Below are positions 45,791 through 54,815 of a DNA stretch of 64,000 nt, one piece after another. Origin of the DNA: Anderseniella sp963700895 (GTDB taxonomy: Bacteria > Pseudomonadota > Alphaproteobacteria > Rhizobiales > Aestuariivirgaceae); assembly GCA_963700895.1 (NCBI GenBank), contig CAVOZI010000016.1, positions 558,001-622,000 on the forward strand. Direction: 5' to 3'. Below the pieces are notes generated by a model. That model ran no database searches and had not been told where the DNA came from. It saw only the letters and a program-made list of their open reading frames with translations. The translations under genes were made by a program, and so were the position numbers. Positions within the stretch are counted from its first letter, which is position 1. Each line of letters opens with the position of its first letter.

Positions 45791-46464
45791 CCTTCTCCAT
45801 CGCAGGCCACTGCACCCGCACCGGCATGTTCGGCGTCGCCATCACCACCTCGTCGATCTGCGTCGGCGCGCGCTGCCCGCACGCCCGCGCCGGCGTTGGC
45901 GCTGTCGCCACCCAGAACGTCACTGACCCGACGCTGGGGCCAAAGGTGCTGGACGCCATTGCCGCCGGCATGAGCGCGGACAAGGCGGTGGCGGCGGTCT
46001 CCGGCGCGGCCCCCTTCGCCGAGTACCGGCAATTGCTGGCGGTGGACGCAAACGGCGTCACCGGCCACTTCACCGGGGCAAAAATCCTCGGCACCAACAG
46101 GGTTTCGCCCGGCGATCACTGCATCGCCGCCGGCAACCTGTTGTCCTCCACCGCCGTGCCGGAAGCCATGGCCGGTACCTTCGCCCGGCAGGCGGACCAG
46201 CATCTGGCCGAACGCCTGCTGCGCGCGCTCGAGGCCGGCGTGGCGGCCGGTGGCGAGGAAGGCCCGGTGCACTCGGCCGCCCTCATCGTGGTGCACGAAC
46301 AGCCGTTCCCGCTGGTGGACCTGCGCTGTGACTGGGACGACGAAGACCCCATCGCCAAACTGCGCGCCCTGTGGACGGCCTATCAGGGCGAGATGCACGC
46401 CTACCTCGACCGGGCACTGAACCCCACCGCCGCCCCGTCCTACGGCGTGCCGGGGGACGAGTAG
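45787..46464 (+). CDS. DUF1028 family Ntn-hydrolase-like protein
   Basis: 225 aa. Opens MTFSIAGHCTRTGMFGVAIT and contains CPHARAGVGAVATQNVTDP, the DUF1028 signature. An N-terminal-nucleophile amidohydrolase fold is expected; a threonine or serine near the start would be the nucleophile, yet the position is unprocessed here. ATGA overlap with the Rieske gene ties it to that pathway, perhaps hydrolysing an amide intermediate. Confidence 0.88.
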   Translation: MTFSIAGHCTRTGMFGVAITTSSICVGARCPHARAGVGAVATQNVTDPTLGPKVLDAIAAGMSADKAVAAVSGAAPFAEYRQLLAVDANGVTGHFTGAKILGTNRVSPGDHCIAAGNLLSSTAVPEAMAGTFARQADQHLAERLLRALEAGVAAGGEEGPVHSAALIVVHEQPFPLVDLRCDWDDEDPIAKLRALWTAYQGEMHAYLDRALNPTAAPSYGVPGDE

Positions 46465-46787
46465 CGGGGTAGCGCCTGCCCGCCGTCGTACTCTGCTCCA
46501 GGGGAGAGAGTTAGTAGGAATATAATCTAAATTGTGAGAAAACTCAAGGGGTGGCCGGCTGTCCAACGAAGGCTGGCAGGAACCATTTGCCGCGACCGCG
46601 AACCTGCGGCCGCTTTCGGGTGTCAAGCAGACATTGCACACGATGATAAGAACCGGCCGCGAATGTCCCCGAGCAAACATATTGCTGCAAGACAGCTATC
46701 GACATACTGGAGCTCTGACAGGCAGATATTTTGCGCGTGCAGCAAGTTCGATCTGGTTCACTCAAGCCCCAGGCGAAGCCCGCGTTG
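46465..46787. other. Intergenic, no convincing gene
   Basis: A 323-base stretch, richer in A and T than its surroundings. Short open frames exist but have no ribosome binding site or recognisable motif. It looks like degraded or foreign DNA flanking the membrane-protein gene. No promoter, terminator or repeat could be supported. Confidence 0.5.
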
Positions 46788-47333
46788 TCAGCCCAATGTC
46801 CCGAAAACCAATATTGCCACGAGGACGAGATAACCCGCAATTAGAGTTCGGAGGACCAAGCCGGATCCCGGGATGCGCCATGCTGCAATGGCGAGCAAGA
46901 GGCATGCAACGACCGCCGACAGCCAATCCAACATGTAAATGGGCCGGTCCCAGACCCCAGGCGTAGGGATTCCTTGCTCATAGTCCGACAGCCAGATTGA
47001 AGATCCAAGCCAGATGACGGAGCTGATCAACGCGCCAACGAAGGGCATCCTGAAACCAGCGTTGGCATCAACCTTCCAACGTCTGGCCAGTCGCCATGCA
47101 ATTGCGACAACAAGCAGAATCACGATGCTCTGCAAAACCAGAAGCATTGATCTGCCTGTGGCTTCGAAAATGAAATGGGAAATCGGAACGATGGGTCCGA
47201 AGGTAAGTGGCAGTGCGGCGAGGCATGCGAGCGCGACAGCGATCCGCCGCCTCGACTGCATCGTTTCCGCGCCGAGCGCGACATGGAGCGCCAAAAGGTG
47301 AACAGTCAGTAGAAACATCGCAGCAGTCATCAA
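46788..47333 (-). CDS. Orphan integral membrane protein of unknown function
   Basis: 181 aa, with five to six hydrophobic segments (near 3-22, 32-48, 60-80, 95-112, 130-150, 158-178) and short charged loops. No family recognised. The frame has realistic membrane-protein composition and codon use distinct from its GC-rich neighbours, with AT-rich DNA around it, suggesting lateral acquisition. Start at the first ATG of two in tandem (47333); the second lies one codon in. Confidence 0.65.
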   Translation of the reverse strand: MMTAAMFLLTVHLLALHVALGAETMQSRRRIAVALACLAALPLTFGPIVPISHFIFEATGRSMLLVLQSIVILLVVAIAWRLARRWKVDANAGFRMPFVGALISSVIWLGSSIWLSDYEQGIPTPGVWDRPIYMLDWLSAVVACLLLAIAAWRIPGSGLVLRTLIAGYLVLVAILVFGTLG

Positions 47334-47648
47334 GCGATAATATCATGCCGTGAGCTTCGTCATGAATATGAAAGTCTGACAGGGCGGTAATCCAGGCTCT
47401 GATTTTGACGGCCGTTCAACCTGCACAGCCGACGCTTGAGGGGGCGGAATATTGAACCGGCAGAAAGTGGCACTAAGCGGACGATCCTGCTCTGTGCCAA
47501 AGATGTCGGTTGTTGGGCCTGGAGCGGCCATTTGTTCCAAAGGACGTGTCCAACGGCAACACTGGGCCAAAAGCGCCTAGATGCGCCTAGCCCCGCATTT
47601 CTGGTTCGCCCAGACCTTGCGCATTGAGCCTTGCGGCCCCTCAGAGCG
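47334..47648. other. Intergenic, no convincing gene
   Basis: 315 bases between the orphan membrane protein and the M20 deacetylase gene. AT-richer than average, no open frame with a binding site. Nothing regulatory is evident. Confidence 0.5.
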
Positions 47649-48806
47649 CTACGCGCTCAACCCCTCCACCAGCTTCCCCAGCATCTTGTCGCACGCCGCC
47701 ATTTCGCTCTCGGCGATGTACTCGTCCGGCTTGTGGGCCACGGCGATGGAGCCCGGTCCGCACACCACCGTGGGAATGCCCAGCCGGTTCTGGAACAGCC
47801 CGCCCTCTGTGCCGAAGGCGATCTTGCCGGTGGAGTTGCCCCCGGTCAGCGACTTCACGTAGTTGACCACGTCCGAGTCCGGCGGGGTGTCCAGCGCCGG
47901 GTAGTGCGTGCCCGGCTGGAAGCTGATGTCCGCGCCCGCAAACACCTTGCGCGCCTCGGCCACCAGTGCTGCGGCCCTGGCGTGGATGCGCGCCACCAGC
48001 GCCGCCGGGTCGTCGGCCGGCAGGTGGCGGATCTCGTATTCGAAGGTCGCCAGGTTCGGCACGATGTTGAGCGTCTCGCCGCCGTGCAGGTTGCCCGCGT
48101 GCAGCGTGGTGTAGGCCACGTCATAGTCGCCGTCGCGCAGGCCCGTCGCGGCCACCTCGGCCTGAATGGCGCGGATCTCGTTGATCAGGTCGATGGCCAG
48201 GTGCACCGCGTTGATGGCGGTGGGCGCCAGCGACGAGTGCGCCTCAAGGCCAACGCACCGCACCTTCTCGCCCGCCTTGCCCTTGTGCGCGGTCACCACC
48301 TGCATCAGCGTCGGCTCTCCGATGATGCAGCAGCGCGGTTTCGGCGTGACCGGCTCCAGCAGGTCGATCAGCCGCCGCACGCCAACGCAGCCGATCTCCT
48401 CGTCATAGGAAAAGGCAAAGTGAATAGGCGCGGAAAGCTTGTCGCGGCGGCGCGACATTTCAGGCGCCATGGCGAGGCAGCAGGCAATGAAGCCCTTCAT
48501 GTCCGCCGTGCCGCGGCCATACAGCCGGCCCGCCTCGCGGCGCATCACGAACGGGTCCGACGACCAGGCCTGTCCCTCCGTGGGCACCACATCGGTATGG
48601 CCGGACAGCACCACGCCGGGCACGTCTTCCGGCCCGATGGAGGCATAGAGATTGGCCTTGCGGCCGTCCTCGGATGGCGCGCGCAGCAGCCGGAAGCCCA
48701 GCGGTTCCAGCAGCCCGCACACATGGTCGATCAGCGCGAGATTGCTCTCGCGGCTGACCGTGTTGAAGGAGATGAGCTTGTCGAGGTGGGCGATGCTGTC
48801 GGTCAT
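47649..48806 (-). CDS. argE: M20 deacetylase, acetylornithine deacetylase (ArgE) type
   Basis: 385 aa from ATG 48806. Metal-binding motifs of the M20 family: GHTDVVPTEG, RGTADMKGFIACCL and FSYDEEIGCVGVRRL (the catalytic Glu pair), and EPTLMQVVTAHKG for the dimerisation domain. ArgE removes the acetyl group from acetylornithine, but M20 members with other N-acyl substrates look alike. It follows the HD-fold gene on the same strand with a 16-base gap. Confidence 0.85.
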   Translation of the reverse strand: MTDSIAHLDKLISFNTVSRESNLALIDHVCGLLEPLGFRLLRAPSEDGRKANLYASIGPEDVPGVVLSGHTDVVPTEGQAWSSDPFVMRREAGRLYGRGTADMKGFIACCLAMAPEMSRRRDKLSAPIHFAFSYDEEIGCVGVRRLIDLLEPVTPKPRCCIIGEPTLMQVVTAHKGKAGEKVRCVGLEAHSSLAPTAINAVHLAIDLINEIRAIQAEVAATGLRDGDYDVAYTTLHAGNLHGGETLNIVPNLATFEYEIRHLPADDPAALVARIHARAAALVAEARKVFAGADISFQPGTHYPALDTPPDSDVVNYVKSLTGGNSTGKIAFGTEGGLFQNRLGIPTVVCGPGSIAVAHKPDEYIAESEMAACDKMLGKLVEGLSA

Positions 48807-48822
48807 GAGACCTGAAGAGCTA

Positions 48823-49458
48823 TCACGCCGCGCGGGCCGCCGCCACTGCCGCGTTGCGCAGCGGCACCCGCACGCCGGCCTGCACCGTCTCCGGCTTGTA
48901 GGGCGGCCGCGCAAACACCTCGCGCACCATCGGCTCGAAGAATTCGAGCGGCAGCGTGTCGTAGTCCGGGTCAAAGCTGGCCTGGTCCCAGAACTCGCAG
49001 AAGTCGACGCAGGACGGGTAATAGGGGCTGCCGGCAAACTTCTCGCGCTCGTGCTGGTTCCAGCCATAATGGTGGGCGTAATAGACCATCTGGAACGCCG
49101 CGTGGTGCTGCACCGACCACACCACCTCCTCGCGCATGTAGGGGCGGATGATGGCGGCAGCGAACTCGTCATGGTTCTGCGGAGCGAGGCCGTCGCCGAT
49201 ATTGTGCAACAGCGCCCCCACCACCCAGTCGATGTCGGCCCCGTCGCGCCAGGCGCGGGTGGCGGACTGCAGGCCGTGCTGCAGCCGGTTGATCTTGTAG
49301 CCCTCCAGCGTCTCATCCGCCTGGTCGCGCATGGCCTTCAGGATGCGGTCCGGCGTCATCTTCAGGAATGGTTCCTCGAGCTCGCGCAGCATCAGGTATT
49401 CATCGCGGGTGCCGTCCTTCATCTGGGTGAAGGACACGGTTTTCGAGTGTTCGTTCAT
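48823..49458 (-). CDS. HD-fold protein related to PhnZ-type diiron oxygenases
   Basis: 211 aa. Its first half has the helical HD pattern of mixed-valence diiron oxygenases (RLQHGLQSATRAW, then the metal motif). Where the family has HD it reads ALLHNIGDG, so the aspartate that bridges the metals is Asn here. Other ligands (NHDEF, VQHHAAFQMVYYAHH) are present. Related proteins cleave phosphonates or inositols; the substitution makes activity uncertain. Start at ATG 49458. Upstream of argE in the same operon. Confidence 0.75.
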   Translation of the reverse strand: MNEHSKTVSFTQMKDGTRDEYLMLRELEEPFLKMTPDRILKAMRDQADETLEGYKINRLQHGLQSATRAWRDGADIDWVVGALLHNIGDGLAPQNHDEFAAAIIRPYMREEVVWSVQHHAAFQMVYYAHHYGWNQHEREKFAGSPYYPSCVDFCEFWDQASFDPDYDTLPLEFFEPMVREVFARPPYKPETVQAGVRVPLRNAAVAAARAA

Positions 49459-49580
49459 GGGTGGCGGGCTTCCTGCAGCGGGCGTTTGACGCTGCCAGAG
49501 TGATCCGCCGCGGCGCGGTTGTAAAGTGCCTGGGCCGGGCAGGTGGACGCTGCCGGTTGACTTGAGCCCATCACGGCGCG

Positions 49581-50591
49581 ATGAAGGAGCGGGCGGCCTT
49601 CGGAGACTCGAGACGTTTGACCACACCGCAGAACTTCGCCGAATGGGCAGCGCGCGCCGCCGCGCCCCGGCCGCTGGCGCTGGACTGGCCAAAGTCGCCG
49701 TTTGCCGCCTGCGTGGTGACAGTGGCGACCGGCTACCCGCCAGGGGTGCTGAAACCGCTGGTCCTGTCGCTGCGGGCGCACTGTGACGCACCGCTCGTCA
49801 TCGCCACGGACCGGGGCGACGAGCTTGCACGCGCCTTTCCCGATGCCGGGCTGGTGATCTTCCCCGTCGCGCCGGCGCAAGGCTACCGGCCCTATCCGGC
49901 GCTGGCGCGCATCGAGTTCTACCTGCAGATCCTCGCCTCGTTGCCCGAAGGCGTTGAGCGGCTGCTGCTGGTGGACAGCCGTGACGTGCTGTTCCAGGTC
50001 GATCCCTTCGCCGGGCTGAAGCATGCAAGCCTGGAGTTCTTCGACGAGAACGACGACACGGCGAGCTGGACGCTGGCCACCACCAACGGCCGCTGGGCGC
50101 GCCTGATGCTGCCGCGTCCGCTCAGCCGCGCGCTGGAGGGCAAGCCCATCGTCAATGGCGGCGTCATCGCCGGTACGCCGCAAGGCATCGCCGCCATGTG
50201 CGGCGCCAAGCTGGACATCGGCCTCGCCACCCACGAATGGACCAAGCACACCACCGGGCTGGACAACATCTCCACCAACGTGGTGGCGCATGGGCGCGTG
50301 GCGCCAGGCGCGGAGGTGACGCGCAACCACACCCACGTCGCCAACGTCTACCGCGACACGGCCATGACGGTGACGGTCGATGGCCGCATCGCCAGCCCCG
50401 GCGGCCGCATCTGCCCCATCGTGCACATGTACGACCGCCGCCCGGACCTGCTGGCCCACGTCAACGCCACTTTCGGCGTGGACGGCGGCGGCCTGGTACT
50501 GGGCCACGACCGCTCGCTGAAGCGCGCGCAACCCTTCGCCAACACCCGCCACTGGATGAAGCTGGCCCGCATCAGGATGATGGGAAGGTAG
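49581..50591 (+). CDS. Putative glycosyltransferase-like protein
   Basis: 336 aa. A GT-A-like core with LLLVDSRDVLFQVDPF (DxD-type metal-binding loop near residue 135), then VNGGVIAGTPQGIAAM and NISTNVVAHGR. No close family recognised; the fold resembles nucleotide-diphospho-sugar transferases that modify surface glycans. The N-terminal 20 residues are unconvincing and a later start is possible. Its last 22 codons reappear as a decayed copy at 53424-53489. Confidence 0.55.
   Translation: MKERAAFGDSRRLTTPQNFAEWAARAAAPRPLALDWPKSPFAACVVTVATGYPPGVLKPLVLSLRAHCDAPLVIATDRGDELARAFPDAGLVIFPVAPAQGYRPYPALARIEFYLQILASLPEGVERLLLVDSRDVLFQVDPFAGLKHASLEFFDENDDTASWTLATTNGRWARLMLPRPLSRALEGKPIVNGGVIAGTPQGIAAMCGAKLDIGLATHEWTKHTTGLDNISTNVVAHGRVAPGAEVTRNHTHVANVYRDTAMTVTVDGRIASPGGRICPIVHMYDRRPDLLAHVNATFGVDGGGLVLGHDRSLKRAQPFANTRHWMKLARIRMMGR
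50523..50588 (+). repeat. Original copy of a 66-base repeat (3' end of the glycosyltransferase-like gene)
   Basis: The last 22 codons before the stop, ending HWMKLARIRMMGR. It matches 53424-53489 at about 59 of 66 positions. The surrounding bases (about 40 upstream) are also similar with small gaps, so the duplicated unit was longer than the clean block. Confidence 0.7.
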
Positions 50592-50680
50592 GGAGCTTTC
50601 GGGCTTTCAGGGGCGCCAACTCAGCCTGTCACTTCACGGCTGTTCTGGCCTGCTTGCAATCCTGTGGCGAGCAAGACGAG

Positions 50681-51055
50681 TCAGAATGCGGCCTTCCATT
50701 GCTCGGTGTCCACGAACCAGCGTTCTTCAATGACCAGTCCGTCATCGTTGAACTTGAACAGCACGGCACATTGGGAGCCGCCGGGAATCTTGTCTGCCGT
50801 GAATTCGATGACGTTGACGATTTCGCCTTCACCGGGGCAATAGCGCAGATCCTTGATGTCAAAGCCGGGCGGCAGGGCTGCCCCGATATTGTCAAGGGCT
50901 GACCTGAAAGCCGCGCGACCCTTCAGAACGTCGTCCTGTCCCGGCAGAACGAATATCATGTCATCGGCGTAGTAGCTGGCGAGCTTGTCCATTTCGCCTG
51001 CAGCAAGTGCTGCCCATCCGGCTTTCAGGTCCTCAATGTTTCTTGTCGTAGCCAT
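50681..51055 (-). CDS. SnoaL-like nuclear transport factor 2 superfamily protein
   Basis: 124 aa. The cone-shaped alpha+beta fold of the SnoaL family is suggested by DLKAGWAALAAGEMDKLASY, VLPGQDDVLKGRAAFRSAL and FNDDGLVIEERWFVD. These small proteins act as isomerases, hydrolases or stress-associated binding proteins. AAAGGAG precedes the ATG at a good distance. It follows the MFS gene on the same strand, 58 bases apart. Confidence 0.75.
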   Translation of the reverse strand: MATTRNIEDLKAGWAALAAGEMDKLASYYADDMIFVLPGQDDVLKGRAAFRSALDNIGAALPPGFDIKDLRYCPGEGEIVNVIEFTADKIPGGSQCAVLFKFNDDGLVIEERWFVDTEQWKAAF

Positions 51056-51113
51056 GGCTTGAACTCCTTTCGGTTTGGGTGGTCGGCTTTCGAAGGTTGC
51101 TTGTGTGTGTTGC

Positions 51114-52280
51114 TCAAGTGGTTGCGCTGATGCGGGAAAGGTGGCGGAAGCCCAGCAGCAGGGCCGCGCTTGCGCCGAGCATGGCGGTGCCGAGGTCGAA
51201 AGCGATTGATATGTGGCCAGTCGCTTCGGCCATCCTGCCGGCAACGAGCGGTCCCAGAACGACGACCAGATAATAGATCGAGTAGAATATGCCCATGCCG
51301 GTGGCACGGTTGGCCGGAGCCAGTATCCGCGACGGCAGGCTCATGATCGGACCGGCAGAAATGCCCGCAACGGCGCCCAGAAGTACAAAACTCAGGAAGA
51401 CCAGTTCAGTGCGCGCAGCAGCGAAGAGCGCAATGCCGAACAGCAGCAGTCCGGTAGCCAGAACGGCGTCGTTGCGGCCTACGCGGTCCGCAAGAATGCC
51501 GCCCAGGGGTACTGAGACAGCAACCAGCCAAAGCACGATACTGGTGACTGAACTGGCTGCCGTGGCTGTCCATCCCTTTTCTGCCAGCATGGCCGGGGCA
51601 AATCCGAAGATCATGCCCAGTGCTGCGTTGTAAAGGCCCCAGATCAGACCGGCGCAGACAATGCCCGCAAGCGGTGCGCCGCCAAGACGGGATGCCTGGC
51701 TCGCCGCCGGTCCGGCGTCGGCTTTTGGGGCGGGCTGATAGGCGAAGGCCAGCGCGGCGAAGCCTGCCGCCACCAGGCATACGACGCCAAGCAATGCGAT
51801 CGTCAGACTTGCTGCTGCCGCCAGCGCGGGCAACAGCAACAACGCCAACGCAATGCCGAACGGCCACGAGTTCACGAAGATGCCCATGGCCGTCGCAATC
51901 TCGCGGCCGGCGAACCAGTCCGTCAGCATCTTCGTCATGAGCACGTTCAGCAAGACGCCACCGACCCCGGCCAGCAGGCGGCCTGCGATCTGAATTTCCC
52001 AGCTTGCGGAAGCCAGCACCATGAGGCCTCCGGCCATCATCATGAGCAGGCCCCAGAGGACCACGCGTTTCTCTCCGAACCGCTTGCCCAGTTCGCCTCC
52101 CGGATAGGCGATGACCACGCCCGGCGCGAAGTAGAGCCCTATCAGCAGGCCGATATCGGCGATGCCAAAGCCGTACTCCTTCATGATGAAGGGAGACAGC
52201 GCGGCCACTGCCTGGAACTGGAAGGCCATCGTCATTCGAACGCCGAACAACAAGGCCAGGACCTGCCAGCGATTGCTCAT
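51114..52280 (-). CDS. MFS transporter
   Basis: 388 aa with twelve predicted membrane helices and the A-motif-like loop GGELGKRFGEKRVV after helix 2, plus a second loop GGILADRVGRND at helices 8-9. Resembles cyanate/nitrite-type and sugar-type facilitators; substrate unknown. The start at 52280 is about 90 bases from the divergent LuxR-GAF gene, so the two share a regulatory gap. Confidence 0.88.
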   Translation of the reverse strand: MSNRWQVLALLFGVRMTMAFQFQAVAALSPFIMKEYGFGIADIGLLIGLYFAPGVVIAYPGGELGKRFGEKRVVLWGLLMMMAGGLMVLASASWEIQIAGRLLAGVGGVLLNVLMTKMLTDWFAGREIATAMGIFVNSWPFGIALALLLLPALAAAASLTIALLGVVCLVAAGFAALAFAYQPAPKADAGPAASQASRLGGAPLAGIVCAGLIWGLYNAALGMIFGFAPAMLAEKGWTATAASSVTSIVLWLVAVSVPLGGILADRVGRNDAVLATGLLLFGIALFAAARTELVFLSFVLLGAVAGISAGPIMSLPSRILAPANRATGMGIFYSIYYLVVVLGPLVAGRMAEATGHISIAFDLGTAMLGASAALLLGFRHLSRISATT

Positions 52281-52370
52281 GTTCCATTTGCCCCGTGATG
52301 CAGCCTGTCGGCACAACTGCCGTGGCCAGTATCAACAAGGCTAGCCGGGCAGTGCAGGGGACACTATCGA

Positions 52371-53294
52371 ATGGCTGCAGTATTCACGGCTTGCATCTGC
52401 AGTAATTTCTATACAGCATTTGCCCCATGGCAGGGCGTGGCAGCCGGCGCTGACTGGCGCATGGCTGTCGCGAAAGGGAAGGAGCGAGTTTTGCTGGACG
52501 GTACCTTGAGTCCACGGGAACTCGAGATTGCAAAGGCTTACGCGACTGGTCAGACCTATCACCAGATCGCAAGACACCTGCATATCGCGCCGTCCACCGT
52601 GCGGACCCACCTTGCCGCCATCTACAGAAAGCTCGGCGTATCATCGAAGATCGAATTGCATGACATTCTCAGCGGAGCAACCGGGGTCCGCATACTCGAC
52701 GCCGAGGAAAGGGATGCGCTCGTCTCTGAACTGGCGCTTAGCCTCGAAGAAGCGATAAGCCGGGAACGGGCGCTCGGCCAGGTTTTGAGAATCATCAGCC
52801 GGTCTCAAGGCCACCTTGCAGAGGTGATCTCCTCGGTCCTCGATTACGCGCTCGAACTGTGCGACGCGGAGTTCGGAATCCTTTTCGAATATTCCGACCG
52901 GGCAGGGTACAAGGCGGCCTATACAAGGGGTATCCCGTCGGCCTTTGAAGACTGGCTGGCTGATCAGGGATCATTTCACGTCAGCCCGCAAACCGGCCTG
53001 GGCAGGCTCCGGTCCACCATGGACGTGATCAACATTGCCGACGTCAGATCGGAGGCCGTCTACAGGACAGGCGATCCGCTGCGCTATGCCACGGCTGATC
53101 TGGGTGGAGCCCGTTCGTTTACCGCCATTCCCATGCAGGCTGGGGACCGGTTGATCGGAGCATTTACAATCTACCGGCAGACCGTGCGGCCGTTTGACAG
53201 CAAGACGCTTGAGGTTGCGCGCATGTTCGCCGACCAGAGCGTCATCGCCATAGAGAATGCACGCCTCATCGGTCAGTCGCGGAAGGCTGGTTGA
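52371..53294 (+). CDS. LuxR-type HTH protein with GAF domain
   Basis: 307 aa (277 if ATG 52461 is used). An N-terminal LuxR helix-turn-helix (LSPRELEIAKAYATGQTYHQ, STVRTHLAAIYRKLGVSS), a linker coiled coil, and a C-terminal GAF domain (ARSFTAIPMQAGDRLIGAFT; VARMFADQSVIAIENARLI). The HTH-first order and YRKLGVSSKIEL sequence are typical of regulators linked to class III cyclases. Divergent from the MFS gene; the cyclase gene follows after the decayed repeat. Confidence 0.85.
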   Translation: MAAVFTACICSNFYTAFAPWQGVAAGADWRMAVAKGKERVLLDGTLSPRELEIAKAYATGQTYHQIARHLHIAPSTVRTHLAAIYRKLGVSSKIELHDILSGATGVRILDAEERDALVSELALSLEEAISRERALGQVLRIISRSQGHLAEVISSVLDYALELCDAEFGILFEYSDRAGYKAAYTRGIPSAFEDWLADQGSFHVSPQTGLGRLRSTMDVINIADVRSEAVYRTGDPLRYATADLGGARSFTAIPMQAGDRLIGAFTIYRQTVRPFDSKTLEVARMFADQSVIAIENARLIGQSRKAG

Positions 53295-53638
53295 CGCCTG
53301 GCACGCCAGGCCGTTCGGCAAGACTGCATCCCGGCCTTGCCGTGTCTTCATTGTCACTCACCTCTTGGAGATTGAACGGCGGTGCGCGCCGTTCGCCCGG
53401 TGCTGGCCGGACCCGCTAGCTACCGCGCGCAACCCTCCGCCAACACCTGCCACTGGCTGAAGCTGGCCTGCATCAGGGTGATGGGCCGGCAGCAGGACAC
53501 TTGCGACATTCGCAGAAAACTCTTTGACCGCGCTTCCTGCAGGGCATTTGGGCGTGGCCTTTGATGACCAACAAGAGCAAATCCATTGCCAGTATCGCCA
53601 TATGGTTGGCAGCCATGTCACTGCCTCTCCGTGCACTC
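53295..53638. other. Intergenic with a gene remnant
   Basis: 344 bases between LuxR-GAF and the cyclase. Apart from the decayed glycosyltransferase tail (53424-53489) no coding frame or signal was supported. Confidence 0.5.
53424..53489 (+). repeat. Decayed duplicate of the glycosyltransferase-like gene tail
   Basis: Encodes HWLKLACIRVMGR versus HWMKLARIRMMGR in the intact gene; about 89 percent identity over 66 bases by eye. It lies in a 344-base region (53295-53638) without a convincing gene. The two copies bracket the SnoaL, MFS and LuxR-GAF genes. It may mark an insertion or a rearrangement endpoint. Confidence 0.7.
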
Positions 53639-54815
53639 CTATGTACGGATCGGTTCAAGAAGGCCAAAGATTTGGATTGGAGTCGCGAGTCCGCGCACGT
53701 GATGTAGTCCACGCGCGGCAAAAAGGTCCGGGGCGTGCTCAGCCACCGAGTCAGTGGCCAACACCTGGTCACCGGTAGACTTGGTAAGACCTTCAACCCG
53801 GCTGGCGACATTGACAGCGCCGCCGAGCACGGTGAAATCTAGTCTCCCCTCGCTGCCTATGTTACCGTAGCTCACTTTCCCTGCATTGATCCCGATACCA
53901 ATTTCTAGCCGCGATTTGCTCGCCGCGACCCGGCTTTCATTCAGCGTGGCAAGGCCATTCAGCACGCCTTGTGCAGCTATCGTGGCAGCCCGGCAGCAAT
54001 TGGCGCGGTCTGCCGGCGTCGGGATCGGGAAGACCGAAAGGACTCCGTCGCCCATGAACTTGAGCACGTCGCCGCCATTGCTTTCAACCGATCGCACGAC
54101 CACTTCGAAATAATCGCCCAGTGCATCGAACAACTCTTCCTCAGTCCCCGCTTCGGAAAAAGCTGTGAAGCCGCGCAAGTCGGAAAACATTACGACAGCT
54201 TCAAGCGTGGTTCGCTCTCCGCGTTGGATTGAGCCGTTCCAGACCGCCTCTGACGGGCCATCGCCAAGATAGGTACGCAACAGACTCCGGGTGGACTTGC
54301 GCATCGTGATGGGTTCCATCGCCGAAGACAATCCGGGCTTGGCAGCTTCGATCATCGCCAGATGCTTGTCAGCAAAACCCTCCGGGGCCCGCGTTGCAAA
54401 CGTGCAGCCGTGCTGCGAACCGTCGCCGTAGTCGAGCAAGGTTGCATAATAGTCTGTGCCGCCCGCTTCGGCGAATTCGAGAAACGAAATGTGGTCCTTG
54501 CCGGAATCGAGTCCACGCAGAACTCTTGTGCAGTGCGCGCTGGTTTTTCAGGATGTATTCAAAGGCGCTGCCGATGTAGCCGTCGGTCAGCATCCGGGCG
54601 TGAGTGACATCGTAGCTTTCGGTGCCATCGGGCGTCCAGACCACGCCCCAGGCGATCAGCAACGGATTGGCGAAGCGCTGACCAATGTTGACCCGCCATA
54701 GCGGCACGCCGGCTTCAGTCAGCGTCGAACAGAATTGCGACACCACCTCGATTGGATCGCCTGAACGGCGACCTTCTGTCATCATCCATTGATTGAGCTT
54801 GGCAATGGCATCCAT
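53639..54815 (-). pseudogene. Class III adenylate/guanylate cyclase (one frame break)
   Basis: About 391 aa after one extra base at about 54520-54525 is ignored: the first frame runs MDAIAKLNQWMMTEGRRSG to RALHKS and the second resumes LRGLDSGKDHISFLEF. The catalytic domain has the two metal aspartates (VVMFSDLRGFTAFSE, LKFMGDGVLSVFP) and the transition-state Asn/Arg in GAVNVASRVEGL. It makes cAMP or cGMP. A sensory N-terminal region of about 170 residues precedes it. The LuxR-GAF gene upstream may be its partner. Confidence 0.85.

Noticed and set aside
53382..53564. Small ORF containing the duplicated gene tail
   Set aside because: Only the 22 codons homologous to the glycosyltransferase tail are meaningful; flanks are random and the frame has no start context.
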